Shown piece after piece: positions 1 through 7,366 of a DNA stretch of 64,000 nt (the first letter of the stretch is position 1; the number at the start of each line of letters is the position of its first letter). The DNA is taken from contig CAVOXF010000003.1 of NCBI GenBank assembly GCA_963700375.1, positions 372,001-436,000 of the forward strand. The letters are read 5' to 3'. Both the position numbers and the translations under genes were made by a program. This DNA is from JAHEEL01 sp963700375 (GTDB lineage: Bacteria > Actinomycetota > Acidimicrobiia > Spongiisociales > UBA5794). Under the pieces are notes generated by a model. It was not told the origin of the DNA. It ran no database searches and saw only the letters and a program-made list of their open reading frames with translations.

Positions 1-1
1 C

Positions 2-1942
2 TTCGCCGAGGATGTGCCGGAAAGACTCCGGAGCGCCCTCGTTGCGAACGGATTCGCGATCGAGCCGAATGTCCAAGCGTTCGACGAGGAGTACGGCCTC
101 GAGCAGCTGGGGATGGAATCTCAGTTCTCCGCCATATATGAACGACTGAGCCCGTACGGAAGCGGCGAGCGAGCGGTGTTCGTCACCACCGACGCCGCGT
201 ACCATCACTGGCATCTCGCGTTCGACAAGGTGCTGCGCGATACGGAAGAACGGGGGCTGCTCCCGATTCTCGAGGATCTAGTGGTGGACCTCGTCGCTGC
301 GAGTCGCGAAGAAGCGGCATCAGTCGCCGGCACCGGCATCGTAGAGGGCATGCGGCGTGCCGAAGATCACCTCTCGGCCGTTGCAGCCGTGCTCGGCCTC
401 GACGTTGGGCCCCTCTCGGATCTAGCGATAGCAGAAGTGGCACTGGTGGAAGAGCACGCCGCGATGACCTATCCCCCGACGGTCGTCGGAGAGATCGTCG
501 AGTCGTGCGAAGGGGAACTCTGGGCTGCACCTTCCTGCGTCGACTACACACTCATGAAGCCCCGCGGCCACTACACGCGCACGGAAGACCTCACCCGGTA
601 CTTCAAGGCGATGTCGATGTTGGGCAACACCGGGTTCTCACTCACCGATGCAGAGGTTCTGCGCGTCGGTCTGCTCATCGCGCAGCTCATCGTCAGCGAC
701 TCCGACCGAGCTGCCGCCTGGGCGACGATCTACGATCCGACGGCGTTCCTCGTCGGTTCCGCCGACGACTACACGCCATTCGAGGCCGCTTCGGCCGCAG
801 CCTCGGTCCTGCCCGAGGGTCTCGCGAACGCTTCACTCCTTGCCGACGACAACACCGTGCTGGCGATCGGCGCCGCCATGCAGGAAGCGCGTCCCGTACT
901 CATCGACCCGGGGCGGGCCTCACTGCGCACCATGGGTGCACGATTCGTACTCGACTCATGGACCTACGACCAGCTCACCGCCCCGTTCGTCACGGGACGA
1001 CTCCGCCCGAGTCCCCTCGACTTCGCTTCGGTGCTGGGGAGCACAACCGCCGCTGGGATTCAGGACGAAGCCGGCGATCCGGCCACCTACCCCGAGTACG
1101 CGCCGAAGGTCGCCGAACTCGAGGCGGCGACTGCGGTTCGGACGATCGACGACTGGGGGCGCACGGTCTACGACGCATGGCTGTACGCGATCGAACCGCA
1201 GTGGGCGAACCAGCATGACGAGGCTTTCCCGCCCTTCATGCGAAACACCGCGTGGAAGACGAAGGCGCTCGCCACCGGATTCGGCTCATACGCGGAGTTG
1301 AAACACGACACCATCCTCTACGCCAAGCAAGCCATGGCGGAGGGTGAGGGCCCGGAGCCGAAGCCCACGCTGCACTGGGTGGAGCCCGATCCGGTGACGT
1401 TCGGTCGCCTCGCCGCCGTCACCGCGATGCTGCGGGATGGTCTCATCGGCGCAGGCCTCATGTTGGAAGGCGATTATGACGCCGAGGACGGCGACCCATT
1501 CGACGAGGACGAAGCGACGCGTTGGCTCGCGGACACGCTCATCGATATGTTCCAACGGTTCGAACGAATCGCACGAGACGAACTCGCTGCACAACCGATC
1601 TCGCAGGATGACAACGCCTGGCTCGCCAACATCGGCTCGGCGTTCGGTGTGGTTCGCGACCACACCGGCTACGAGTACGGATTCGATCCATCACCCTTGA
1701 TCGCCGACATCTTCCTCGACGGAGGCGATGACCCGTTCCTCGAGGTCGCAACTGGCCCACCCGATTTGATCTACGTCCTCGTTCCCGATGACCGGGGCGG
1801 CTTCCAGGTAGCGACCGGCGCTGTCTACGCCTACTACGAATTCTGGAACGCGGAGCGTCTGAGCGATGAAGAATGGTGGGACCGCATCGTCGCAGGTGAC
1901 CTCCCGGATCGGCCATCGTGGTGGACCGACGAATTCGATTGA
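2..1942 (+). CDS. DUF3160-family protein, 5' end outside window
   Basis: The reading frame is open from the first bases, so the true start and any signal peptide lie upstream; 646 residues are visible. A GTG at 14 is only the first start-like codon inside the window. The sequence resembles DUF3160 proteins, a family of exported proteins of unknown biochemical function, in its length and in aromatic/His segments such as TTDAAYHHWHLAFDKVL near the visible N-terminus and an acidic C-terminus ending in WWTDEFD. The last 25 nt overlap the GTG start of the CapA-like gene, so the two are probably co-translated. Family assignment is by pattern; no catalytic function can be claimed. Confidence 0.75.
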   Translation, partial: FAEDVPERLRSALVANGFAIEPNVQAFDEEYGLEQLGMESQFSAIYERLSPYGSGERAVFVTTDAAYHHWHLAFDKVLRDTEERGLLPILEDLVVDLVAASREEAASVAGTGIVEGMRRAEDHLSAVAAVLGLDVGPLSDLAIAEVALVEEHAAMTYPPTVVGEIVESCEGELWAAPSCVDYTLMKPRGHYTRTEDLTRYFKAMSMLGNTGFSLTDAEVLRVGLLIAQLIVSDSDRAAAWATIYDPTAFLVGSADDYTPFEAASAAASVLPEGLANASLLADDNTVLAIGAAMQEARPVLIDPGRASLRTMGARFVLDSWTYDQLTAPFVTGRLRPSPLDFASVLGSTTAAGIQDEAGDPATYPEYAPKVAELEAATAVRTIDDWGRTVYDAWLYAIEPQWANQHDEAFPPFMRNTAWKTKALATGFGSYAELKHDTILYAKQAMAEGEGPEPKPTLHWVEPDPVTFGRLAAVTAMLRDGLIGAGLMLEGDYDAEDGDPFDEDEATRWLADTLIDMFQRFERIARDELAAQPISQDDNAWLANIGSAFGVVRDHTGYEYGFDPSPLIADIFLDGGDDPFLEVATGPPDLIYVLVPDDRGGFQVATGAVYAYYEFWNAERLSDEEWWDRIVAGDLPDRPSWWTDEFD

Positions 1943-3393
1943 CGCTCGGCCTCGTCGCCGCCCTCGTCTGCGGGTCGTGTGTCGCCGCCCCGGCCGATGA
2001 CACTGAGGCATCGACGCCGCCCGGGGCGCCCGCGATCACCGTCCTTCTCGCCGGTGACGCGATGCTCGGCCGAAACGTTGCCCCGATCGTGGCCGCCGAT
2101 CCCAGCGGCCTGTTCGCCGACGTTCGCCGTGAGATTCGGCGGGCCGACGTTGCTGCCGTGAACATCGAATCTCCGCTGACCGATCGCCTGCACATCTCAC
2201 CCAATCCCTACGCGTTGGAGGCCGCTCCACAGAGTGCAACCCTGCTCTCCGATGCCGGTTTCGACGTCGCAGGCATCGCCAACAACCACGCAGGCGATGC
2301 CGGCCCGCTGTCCGTCGTCGACTCCGTGGGCGCTATCAGCAACGCGGGCATGGAAGCGGTCGGCGGCGGAATCAACCTCGCCGAAGCGTGGACACCGGTG
2401 ATCGTCGAGGCGGGAGGAGTCAAGATCGCCTTTCTCGCAATCGATGGCTCCCGACAGGGCCTCGCTGCAACGGCGTCGGAACCCGGTGTTGCGTCCTGGG
2501 ATACGGACCGTGCGCGAACAGCAATGGCCGGGGCCCGTTCCGCCGCTGATGTCGTGATCGTTGGACTCCACGGTGGCGTCGAATACCGGACTCGCCCCGA
2601 TCCGCTACTCGGTCCTATCGCCGACGAACTCGCCTCGATGGGGGCCGACGTGGTGTGGGGCCACGGACCGCACGTCGAACAGCCGATCGCCATCACCGAA
2701 CCGCGAAGCGATGGTCGACGGACGTTGATTGCCACCTCACTCGGCAACTTCCTCTTCGACCAGCACCGGCCGGGAACCGATACCGGGATCCTCCTCGAGG
2801 TTCTCGTCGACCCCGATGGCGTGATCGCACACCGCGTCGGGGAGACGAACACGAGCGACCTGCGCGTCCACTTCGCCGGATGGCGCCCTCCCACAGGCAA
2901 CGCAGCCCTCGTCGCCGGGAGGTTGTGGACCCTCGACCGCCCCATCAGCCCCGTTGGCAGATCGGCCGCCCGTCCGCGGTTCTCCGAAGGCACCGTGATC
3001 GATAGTGCAGCGGGTGATCTGGACGGCGATGGTGCAGATGAGGTCGTCATCTCCTACCGCCATCCACTTCGCATCAAGTCCGGTGAGCCGGGCGGGCCAC
3101 CGCCGACCGACTCGTCAGGCATGTCCGCGCACCTCGGCGTGGTCGAGATCGACGGGACGCCGCTCTGGCTGTCTCGTCGCCCGCCACATGCGATCGGCCA
3201 CATCGCCGCCTGTGACCGCGCGGTGGCGTTCGCCTACACCGAACTCGACAGCGAGACGGTGGTCGCGACCGGCACCGGGACGTGGAGCGGCTTCGGCTTC
3301 GTGCTGGAGGAGGAGCTGCCGGGTCCAGGCAGCGTCGGGTGCGCGGATGTCGACGGCAACGGACTCCTCGACCCGGTGGTACTCGACCGATGA
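1918..3393 (+). CDS. CapA-like metallophosphatase with FG-GAP-type tail, exported
   Basis: 491 residues. An N-terminal hydrophobic signal segment (residues 6-22, Cys-containing, not a canonical lipobox) is followed by a PGA_cap/CapA metallophosphatase domain with its expected motifs: LLAGDAMLGR (residues 43-52), NIESPLTD, GIANNHAGDAG and GHGPHVEQP, the Asp/Asn/His set that binds two metals in this fold. CapA proteins are linked to poly-gamma-glutamate capsule synthesis, but many stand-alone homologues have unknown substrates. The C-terminal ~120 residues hold DLDGDGADEVV and DVDGNGLLDPV motifs typical of FG-GAP/VCBS calcium-binding blades, an unusual addition. The GTG start lies inside the upstream DUF3160 gene (25-nt overlap). 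No other cps genes are nearby, so a capsule role is doubtful. Confidence 0.85.
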   Translation: MVDRRIRLTLGLVAALVCGSCVAAPADDTEASTPPGAPAITVLLAGDAMLGRNVAPIVAADPSGLFADVRREIRRADVAAVNIESPLTDRLHISPNPYALEAAPQSATLLSDAGFDVAGIANNHAGDAGPLSVVDSVGAISNAGMEAVGGGINLAEAWTPVIVEAGGVKIAFLAIDGSRQGLAATASEPGVASWDTDRARTAMAGARSAADVVIVGLHGGVEYRTRPDPLLGPIADELASMGADVVWGHGPHVEQPIAITEPRSDGRRTLIATSLGNFLFDQHRPGTDTGILLEVLVDPDGVIAHRVGETNTSDLRVHFAGWRPPTGNAALVAGRLWTLDRPISPVGRSAARPRFSEGTVIDSAAGDLDGDGADEVVISYRHPLRIKSGEPGGPPPTDSSGMSAHLGVVEIDGTPLWLSRRPPHAIGHIAACDRAVAFAYTELDSETVVATGTGTWSGFGFVLEEELPGPGSVGCADVDGNGLLDPVVLDR

Positions 3394-3440
3394 TCGAGGC
3401 GGGTTGTCGAATCGAAGCCGACACGCGCCCCTTGGGCCGA

Positions 3441-3446
3441 TACGCT
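3441..3446 (+). promoter_or_regulatory. Candidate leaderless -10 box (TACGCT) for the amidohydrolase
   Basis: TACGCT fits TAnnnT and is separated from the GTG at 3454 by 7 nt (gtcaacc), with no Shine-Dalgarno sequence between them. No clear -35 box was identified. Confidence 0.5.
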
Positions 3447-3453
3447 GTCAACC

Positions 3454-4545
3454 GTGCGCACACTGATCAGCGTCCGTGAGCCCGGGGGAGTTCCGTTCCC
3501 GCTCGTCATCGAAGGAGATCGCTTCACCGATCCGGATGGCGGACCAATCGACGACGAGATCCGGACCGGCCACCTCTACGCCCTACCGGGCCTGGCCGAC
3601 TGCCACGCCCACCTCGGTATTGGAACCATCGGCCAGATGGGCACCCTCACCGACGATGAGATCCGCTCCAACTGCATCGACAATGCCTGGATGCAGATCG
3701 AGAGTGGAGTGCTCCTGATCTCGGACAAGGGTTCGTCGAGCGACGTCTCCCTCGAAATCCTCGACGCTCCACCGACGACTCGACCAAGGATGCAGATGGC
3801 CGGCCGGATCATCTCGTCGCCCGGCGGCTACTACCCGGGATACGGGCACGAGGTCGATGACGCCGGCCTGGCCGACGCCGTGCAAGCGGCCTGCGCCACG
3901 CGTGCTTCGTGGGTCAAGATCATCGGAGACTGGCCGCGCAGAGGGCTCGGAACGCGAGCCAACTTCACCGAGGAGGCACTGCGGACTGCGGTCGAGATTG
4001 CCCATGCGGCCGGCTGCCGGGTGGCCGTCCACACGATGGCGCCCGAAGGCATCGGGCCTGCCGTCGAAGCGGGCATCGACTCGATCGAACACGGACCGTT
4101 CCTCTCCGGAACCGAACTTCCGAGGATTGCGGCACGGGGCGGAGCGTGGGTTCCGACCGTCCTTGGCGCTGAAGCGGTCATCTCCTTCCTGGGCGCCAAG
4201 AGCACGGGCGGCCGACTGCTGAAACGGGGCGTCGCCAACATCCGCGACCTCTTGCCGGAGGCCGAGCGCCTTGGTGTTGTCGTGCTGGCCGGCACCGACC
4301 TCGCCGTACCCCACGGGGCGGTCGCTCACGAGGCAATTCGGCTCCGCGATCTCGGTCTCAGCAGCCCGGCCGCTCTCCATGCCGTCACCCGGGCCGCGTA
4401 CGACTATCTCGGAATCGAACGCGGGTTCCGTCCCGGCATGACCGCCGACGGCGTATTCGTCCGCGACGATCCGCGGGAGCACCTGGAGACGCTGCTCGAC
4501 CCGGCCGTCATCATCCGATCAGGCCAAGCGCTCGTTGCGCTGTGA
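3454..4545 (+). CDS. Amidohydrolase-superfamily metal-dependent hydrolase
   Basis: 363 residues. It resembles imidazolonepropionase/prolidase-like amidohydrolases. Metal ligands are visible in order: HAH in LPGLADCHAHLGIG (His51, His53), a candidate carboxylated Lys in SWVKIIGDW, His in VAVHTMAPEG, His in DSIEHGPFL and Asp in LAGTDLAVPHG. The substrate cannot be named. There is no signal peptide, so it is cytoplasmic. GTG is chosen as start because a TACGCT hexamer sits exactly 7 nt upstream, the spacing seen at several other genes here. It is followed by a convergent candidate small ORF. Confidence 0.88.
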   Translation: MRTLISVREPGGVPFPLVIEGDRFTDPDGGPIDDEIRTGHLYALPGLADCHAHLGIGTIGQMGTLTDDEIRSNCIDNAWMQIESGVLLISDKGSSSDVSLEILDAPPTTRPRMQMAGRIISSPGGYYPGYGHEVDDAGLADAVQAACATRASWVKIIGDWPRRGLGTRANFTEEALRTAVEIAHAAGCRVAVHTMAPEGIGPAVEAGIDSIEHGPFLSGTELPRIAARGGAWVPTVLGAEAVISFLGAKSTGGRLLKRGVANIRDLLPEAERLGVVVLAGTDLAVPHGAVAHEAIRLRDLGLSSPAALHAVTRAAYDYLGIERGFRPGMTADGVFVRDDPREHLETLLDPAVIIRSGQALVAL

Positions 4546-4554
4546 ACCGCGCGA

Positions 4555-4701
4555 TCAATCAGCCATGCAGGTGCCGGTCGCCACGGCGAATAGGGTGCAT
4601 TCATCGTCGATGCGGCAGTTGCGAATACCGGGGATTCGGTTGAACGGAATGAGGTTCTCGGCCACCTCGACGAGGACCGCGAGGGCCTCGAAATCGTACA
4701 T
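4555..4701 (-). CDS. Candidate small protein (48 aa), frame open further upstream
   Basis: A minus-strand frame with coding-like codon use ends at 4555. The first ATG is at 4701, giving 48 residues that begin MYDFEALAVLVEVAENLIPF and contain three Cys near the end (RNCRIDDECT and GTCMAD). The open frame continues upstream to about 4770 and would add a CDFCHKGAPYP segment (a CxxC knuckle), but only an ATT and no ATG/GTG/TTG is available there before an in-frame TGA. It could be a small Cys-rich protein with a non-standard start, a broken gene, or chance. It converges on the amidohydrolase and diverges from the sigma factor. Confidence 0.35.
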   Translation of the reverse strand: MYDFEALAVLVEVAENLIPFNRIPGIRNCRIDDECTLFAVATGTCMAD

Positions 4702-4972
4702 ATCGCGAGGGTACGGCGCGCCTTTGTGACAGAAATCGCAAATGACGCTTGCTCTCTTGGTGGATTTGTGTCATATTGGGCGCTCGAACGAGCCGACCGG
4801 CGCTCGTGGAACCCCTCCGTCGTTGAGAGCGTTGTTCTGCGTATGCCAACCCATCGGCCGGGAACCAAATCGTGCGGAAGAGCGTCTAAGTAGGGACGCT
4901 GGAGCCGACAGGGCCGAATCTCCTATACGCACAGCGTTGCGACGCGAACCCAAAGGTCAAGGAACTTACAGA
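4702..4972. other. Intergenic region upstream of the sigma factor gene
   Basis: No convincing protein gene was found here apart from the upstream part of the Cys-rich minus-strand frame. It must hold the sigma factor promoter. A weak plus-strand candidate is TTGCTC at 4748 followed, after 17 nt, by CATATT at 4771; both match the consensus only partly. The open frame continuing from the sigma gene back to 4742 lacks family similarity and is treated as untranslated. Confidence 0.4.
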
Positions 4973-5917
4973 ATGAAGACGGCAGAGAAGATGCGCTGGG
5001 TCGGACAACCGCTCGAAATGGGCGATAGCTTGACCCGCTACCTCCAAGAGATCTCATATCACGAGCTGCTCACCGCAGACGAAGAAGTCGAACTCGCCCA
5101 GGCGATCGAAGCCGGAACCGCGGCCGAGGAGCAGCTTGCTGCCGTCTCGGTTCGAGGGGCCGAGAAGGTGCGCCTCGAGCGGACCGCCCGCAAGGGTCGC
5201 GACGCCCGTGAGCGCTTCACGCAAGCGAACCTCCGCCTCGTGGTCAGCCAGGCGAAGCGGTATCGCAGCCAGTACGGTATCGAGTTCATCGACCTCATCC
5301 AAGAGGGCAACCTCGGACTCATCCGTGCAGTCGAGAAGTTCGACTGGCGCAAGGGCTTCAAGTTCTCCACGTACGCAACGTGGTGGATCCGTCAGTCCAT
5401 GCAGCGTGCCGTGGCGGAGAAGTCGCGCACGGTTCGTCTCCCGAACTCCCTGCACGACACGCTCGTGACGCTCAACAGCACCAGGAACCGCCTGCTCTCG
5501 GAGCTTGGCCGTGAGCCGACCCCCGAGGAGCTCTCGGACGAGTCCGGACTGTCGTTCGACGCGGTGGTCGAGGCTCAGCTCGTCAACGATTCGGTGTCGC
5601 TCGAGGCGCCGGTCGGTGAAGACGGTGCCGTGCTCGGCGACTTCGTCTCCCATCACGATGAAGAGGACCCTGTCCGCGAGACCGAGAAGGCCAGCGCCAT
5701 CGAGGCGTTGCGAGATGCGATCAATCGCCTGCCGGAGCGCGAGGCCTACATCCTTTCGATGCGGGTCGGCTTCGAAGATGGCCTTCCCCGTACGCACGAA
5801 GAGATCGGCGGGAACCTCGGTCTCGGCCCGACCCGGGTTCGCTCGATCGAGAAGCTCGCCTTGTCGAAGCTGCGCCACCCGGCGTTCGGCCTCCGAGAGG
5901 ACGCCATGGACTTCTAG
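4973..5917 (+). CDS. RNA polymerase sigma-70 factor, group 2 (RpoD/HrdB-like)
   Basis: 314 residues from the ATG at 4973, which has an AAGGA-type ribosome site about 8 nt upstream and begins MKTAEKMRWVG. Region 1.2 (DSLTRYLQEISYHELLTADEE), regions 2.1-2.4 with the core-binding and -10-reading segment (IEFIDLIQEGNLGLIRAVEK, FKFSTYATWWIRQSM), region 3 and a region 4.2 helix-turn-helix (THEEIGGNLGLGPTRVRSIE) are all intact. The long acidic region 1.1 of a housekeeping sigma is missing, which together with the length points to a non-essential group 2 sigma. It stands alone, followed by a strong hairpin. No anti-sigma gene is adjacent. Confidence 0.9.
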   Translation: MKTAEKMRWVGQPLEMGDSLTRYLQEISYHELLTADEEVELAQAIEAGTAAEEQLAAVSVRGAEKVRLERTARKGRDARERFTQANLRLVVSQAKRYRSQYGIEFIDLIQEGNLGLIRAVEKFDWRKGFKFSTYATWWIRQSMQRAVAEKSRTVRLPNSLHDTLVTLNSTRNRLLSELGREPTPEELSDESGLSFDAVVEAQLVNDSVSLEAPVGEDGAVLGDFVSHHDEEDPVRETEKASAIEALRDAINRLPEREAYILSMRVGFEDGLPRTHEEIGGNLGLGPTRVRSIEKLALSKLRHPAFGLREDAMDF

Positions 5918-5941
5918 TCCAGGCAGATCCCGCTTCACTGC

Positions 5942-5971
5942 GAAAGCCGCTCCGGCAACGGGGCGGCTTTC
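5942..5971 (+). terminator. Hairpin terminator after the sigma factor gene
   Basis: A 9-bp perfect stem (5942-5950 with 5963-5971) is extended inward by C-G and G-C pairs to a GCAA tetraloop at 5955-5958. It lies 24 nt past the sigma stop codon. No U-tract follows, as is usual in high-GC actinobacteria. Confidence 0.75.
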
Positions 5972-6050
5972 AGCGTTCCCGGGCGACTCCCGCTCCCCAG
6001 CCGCCGGCCGTGCGCGAGAATGTAGAAGCTGTCTACACGAGGGAGTTCCC

Positions 6051-7358
6051 ATGGCCGCGAAACATCCCGGCGTCGTCTACGGACGCCGAGTCGCGATCGT
6101 TGACGGTCTTCGAACGCCGTTCGTCAAGTCAGGGACGGACTTCAAGGATCTCTCGGCACTCGATCTCGCATCGGGCGTCGTCACCGAGCTGCTGCAACGC
6201 TCCGGGGTCCGCGGATCCCAGATCGATCAGGTCGTCTACGGAACCGTCGTCCCGGATGTCGGCGGTCCGAATATCGCACGGGAGATCGTTCTCGCCTGTG
6301 ATATTCCGGAGAGCGTTGACGCGTTCTCGGTTTCCCGGGCGTGTGCAACCTCAACACAGGCCGTTGTCTCCGGTGCGCAGTCGATCTTGCTCGGCGACGC
6401 CGATGTCGTGATCGCTGGTGGGGCCGACTCGTTCTCGAAGCCGCCGATCCTCTACTCCGATCGGTTCGTTGACATCCTGATGGATGCCAACGCCGCGAAA
6501 GACATCACCAGCAAGATCAGAACCTTCTCGGCGCTCCGTCCGAAGGATCTGGCACCGAACCCGCCGGCAATCGCAGAGCGGTCGACCGGGCTCACCATGG
6601 GCGGATCCGCGGAGGTCATGGCGAAACAGAACGGCATCACGCGCGAAGCGCAGGATGCGTTTGCGCTGCGCTCTCATCAGAAGGCGATCGAGGCATGGGA
6701 GGGCGGGATCTTCGATGACGAGGTCATGCCGTTCCCTGTGGGACCCGACTACAAGAGGATCGTGTCGCGAGACAACCTCCCCCGGTCGGACTCGAGCCTC
6801 GAGGCGCTCGCAGGACTCAGACCGGTCTTCGACCGTCGATACGGCACGATCACCGCAGGCAACTCGTCGCCTCTCACCGACGGAGCGTCGGCCGTTGTCC
6901 TGATGGAGGAGAAGATGGCGGAACGACTCGGTCTCGTTCCGAAGGCATTCATTCGCTCGTGGGCGTTCACGGCGCTCGACCCGAACTGGCAACTGCTCAT
7001 GGGGCCGTCGTTCGCGACGCCGGTGGCGCTCGACAAAGCAGGATTGACCCTCGCCGACATCGACGTGATCGACATGCACGAGGCATTCGCCGCGCAGGTC
7101 CTGTCGAACACCCAGGCGTTCGCGTCCGCTGAGTGGGCCAAACGCTGGCTCGGCCGCGACGAGGCGATCGGCGAGATCCCCGACGACAAGTTCAATCTAT
7201 ACGGCGGGTCGATCAGCCTCGGACACCCCTTCGGAGCGACCGGCGCCCGACAGATCATCACGATGGCCAACGAACTCGCGCGGCGTGACGGAGGCACCGC
7301 CCTCGTCACACAATGCGCGGCAGGCGGACTCGGCGCAGCCGTCATACTGGAGCGGTAG
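6051..7358 (+). CDS. fadI: Acetyl-CoA acyltransferase (3-ketoacyl-CoA thiolase), FadI type
   Basis: 435 residues, the length of E. coli FadI, and collinear with it: SRACATSTQ carries the nucleophilic Cys98, followed by GGADSFSKPPI, NSSPLTDGASAVVL, DMHEAFAAQ, GGSISLGHPFGATGARQI and the C-terminal catalytic-Cys segment CAAGGLGAAVILER. It cleaves 3-ketoacyl-CoA with CoA to acetyl-CoA plus a shortened acyl-CoA, the last step of beta-oxidation. The start is the ATG at 6051 preceded by a GAGGGAG ribosome site; the frame is open far upstream but that part overlaps the sigma gene in another frame. fadJ starts 8 nt after the stop, so the two form an operon encoding a trifunctional beta-oxidation complex. 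Confidence 0.95.
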   Translation: MAAKHPGVVYGRRVAIVDGLRTPFVKSGTDFKDLSALDLASGVVTELLQRSGVRGSQIDQVVYGTVVPDVGGPNIAREIVLACDIPESVDAFSVSRACATSTQAVVSGAQSILLGDADVVIAGGADSFSKPPILYSDRFVDILMDANAAKDITSKIRTFSALRPKDLAPNPPAIAERSTGLTMGGSAEVMAKQNGITREAQDAFALRSHQKAIEAWEGGIFDDEVMPFPVGPDYKRIVSRDNLPRSDSSLEALAGLRPVFDRRYGTITAGNSSPLTDGASAVVLMEEKMAERLGLVPKAFIRSWAFTALDPNWQLLMGPSFATPVALDKAGLTLADIDVIDMHEAFAAQVLSNTQAFASAEWAKRWLGRDEAIGEIPDDKFNLYGGSISLGHPFGATGARQIITMANELARRDGGTALVTQCAAGGLGAAVILER

Positions 7359-7366
7359 GGGAGATC

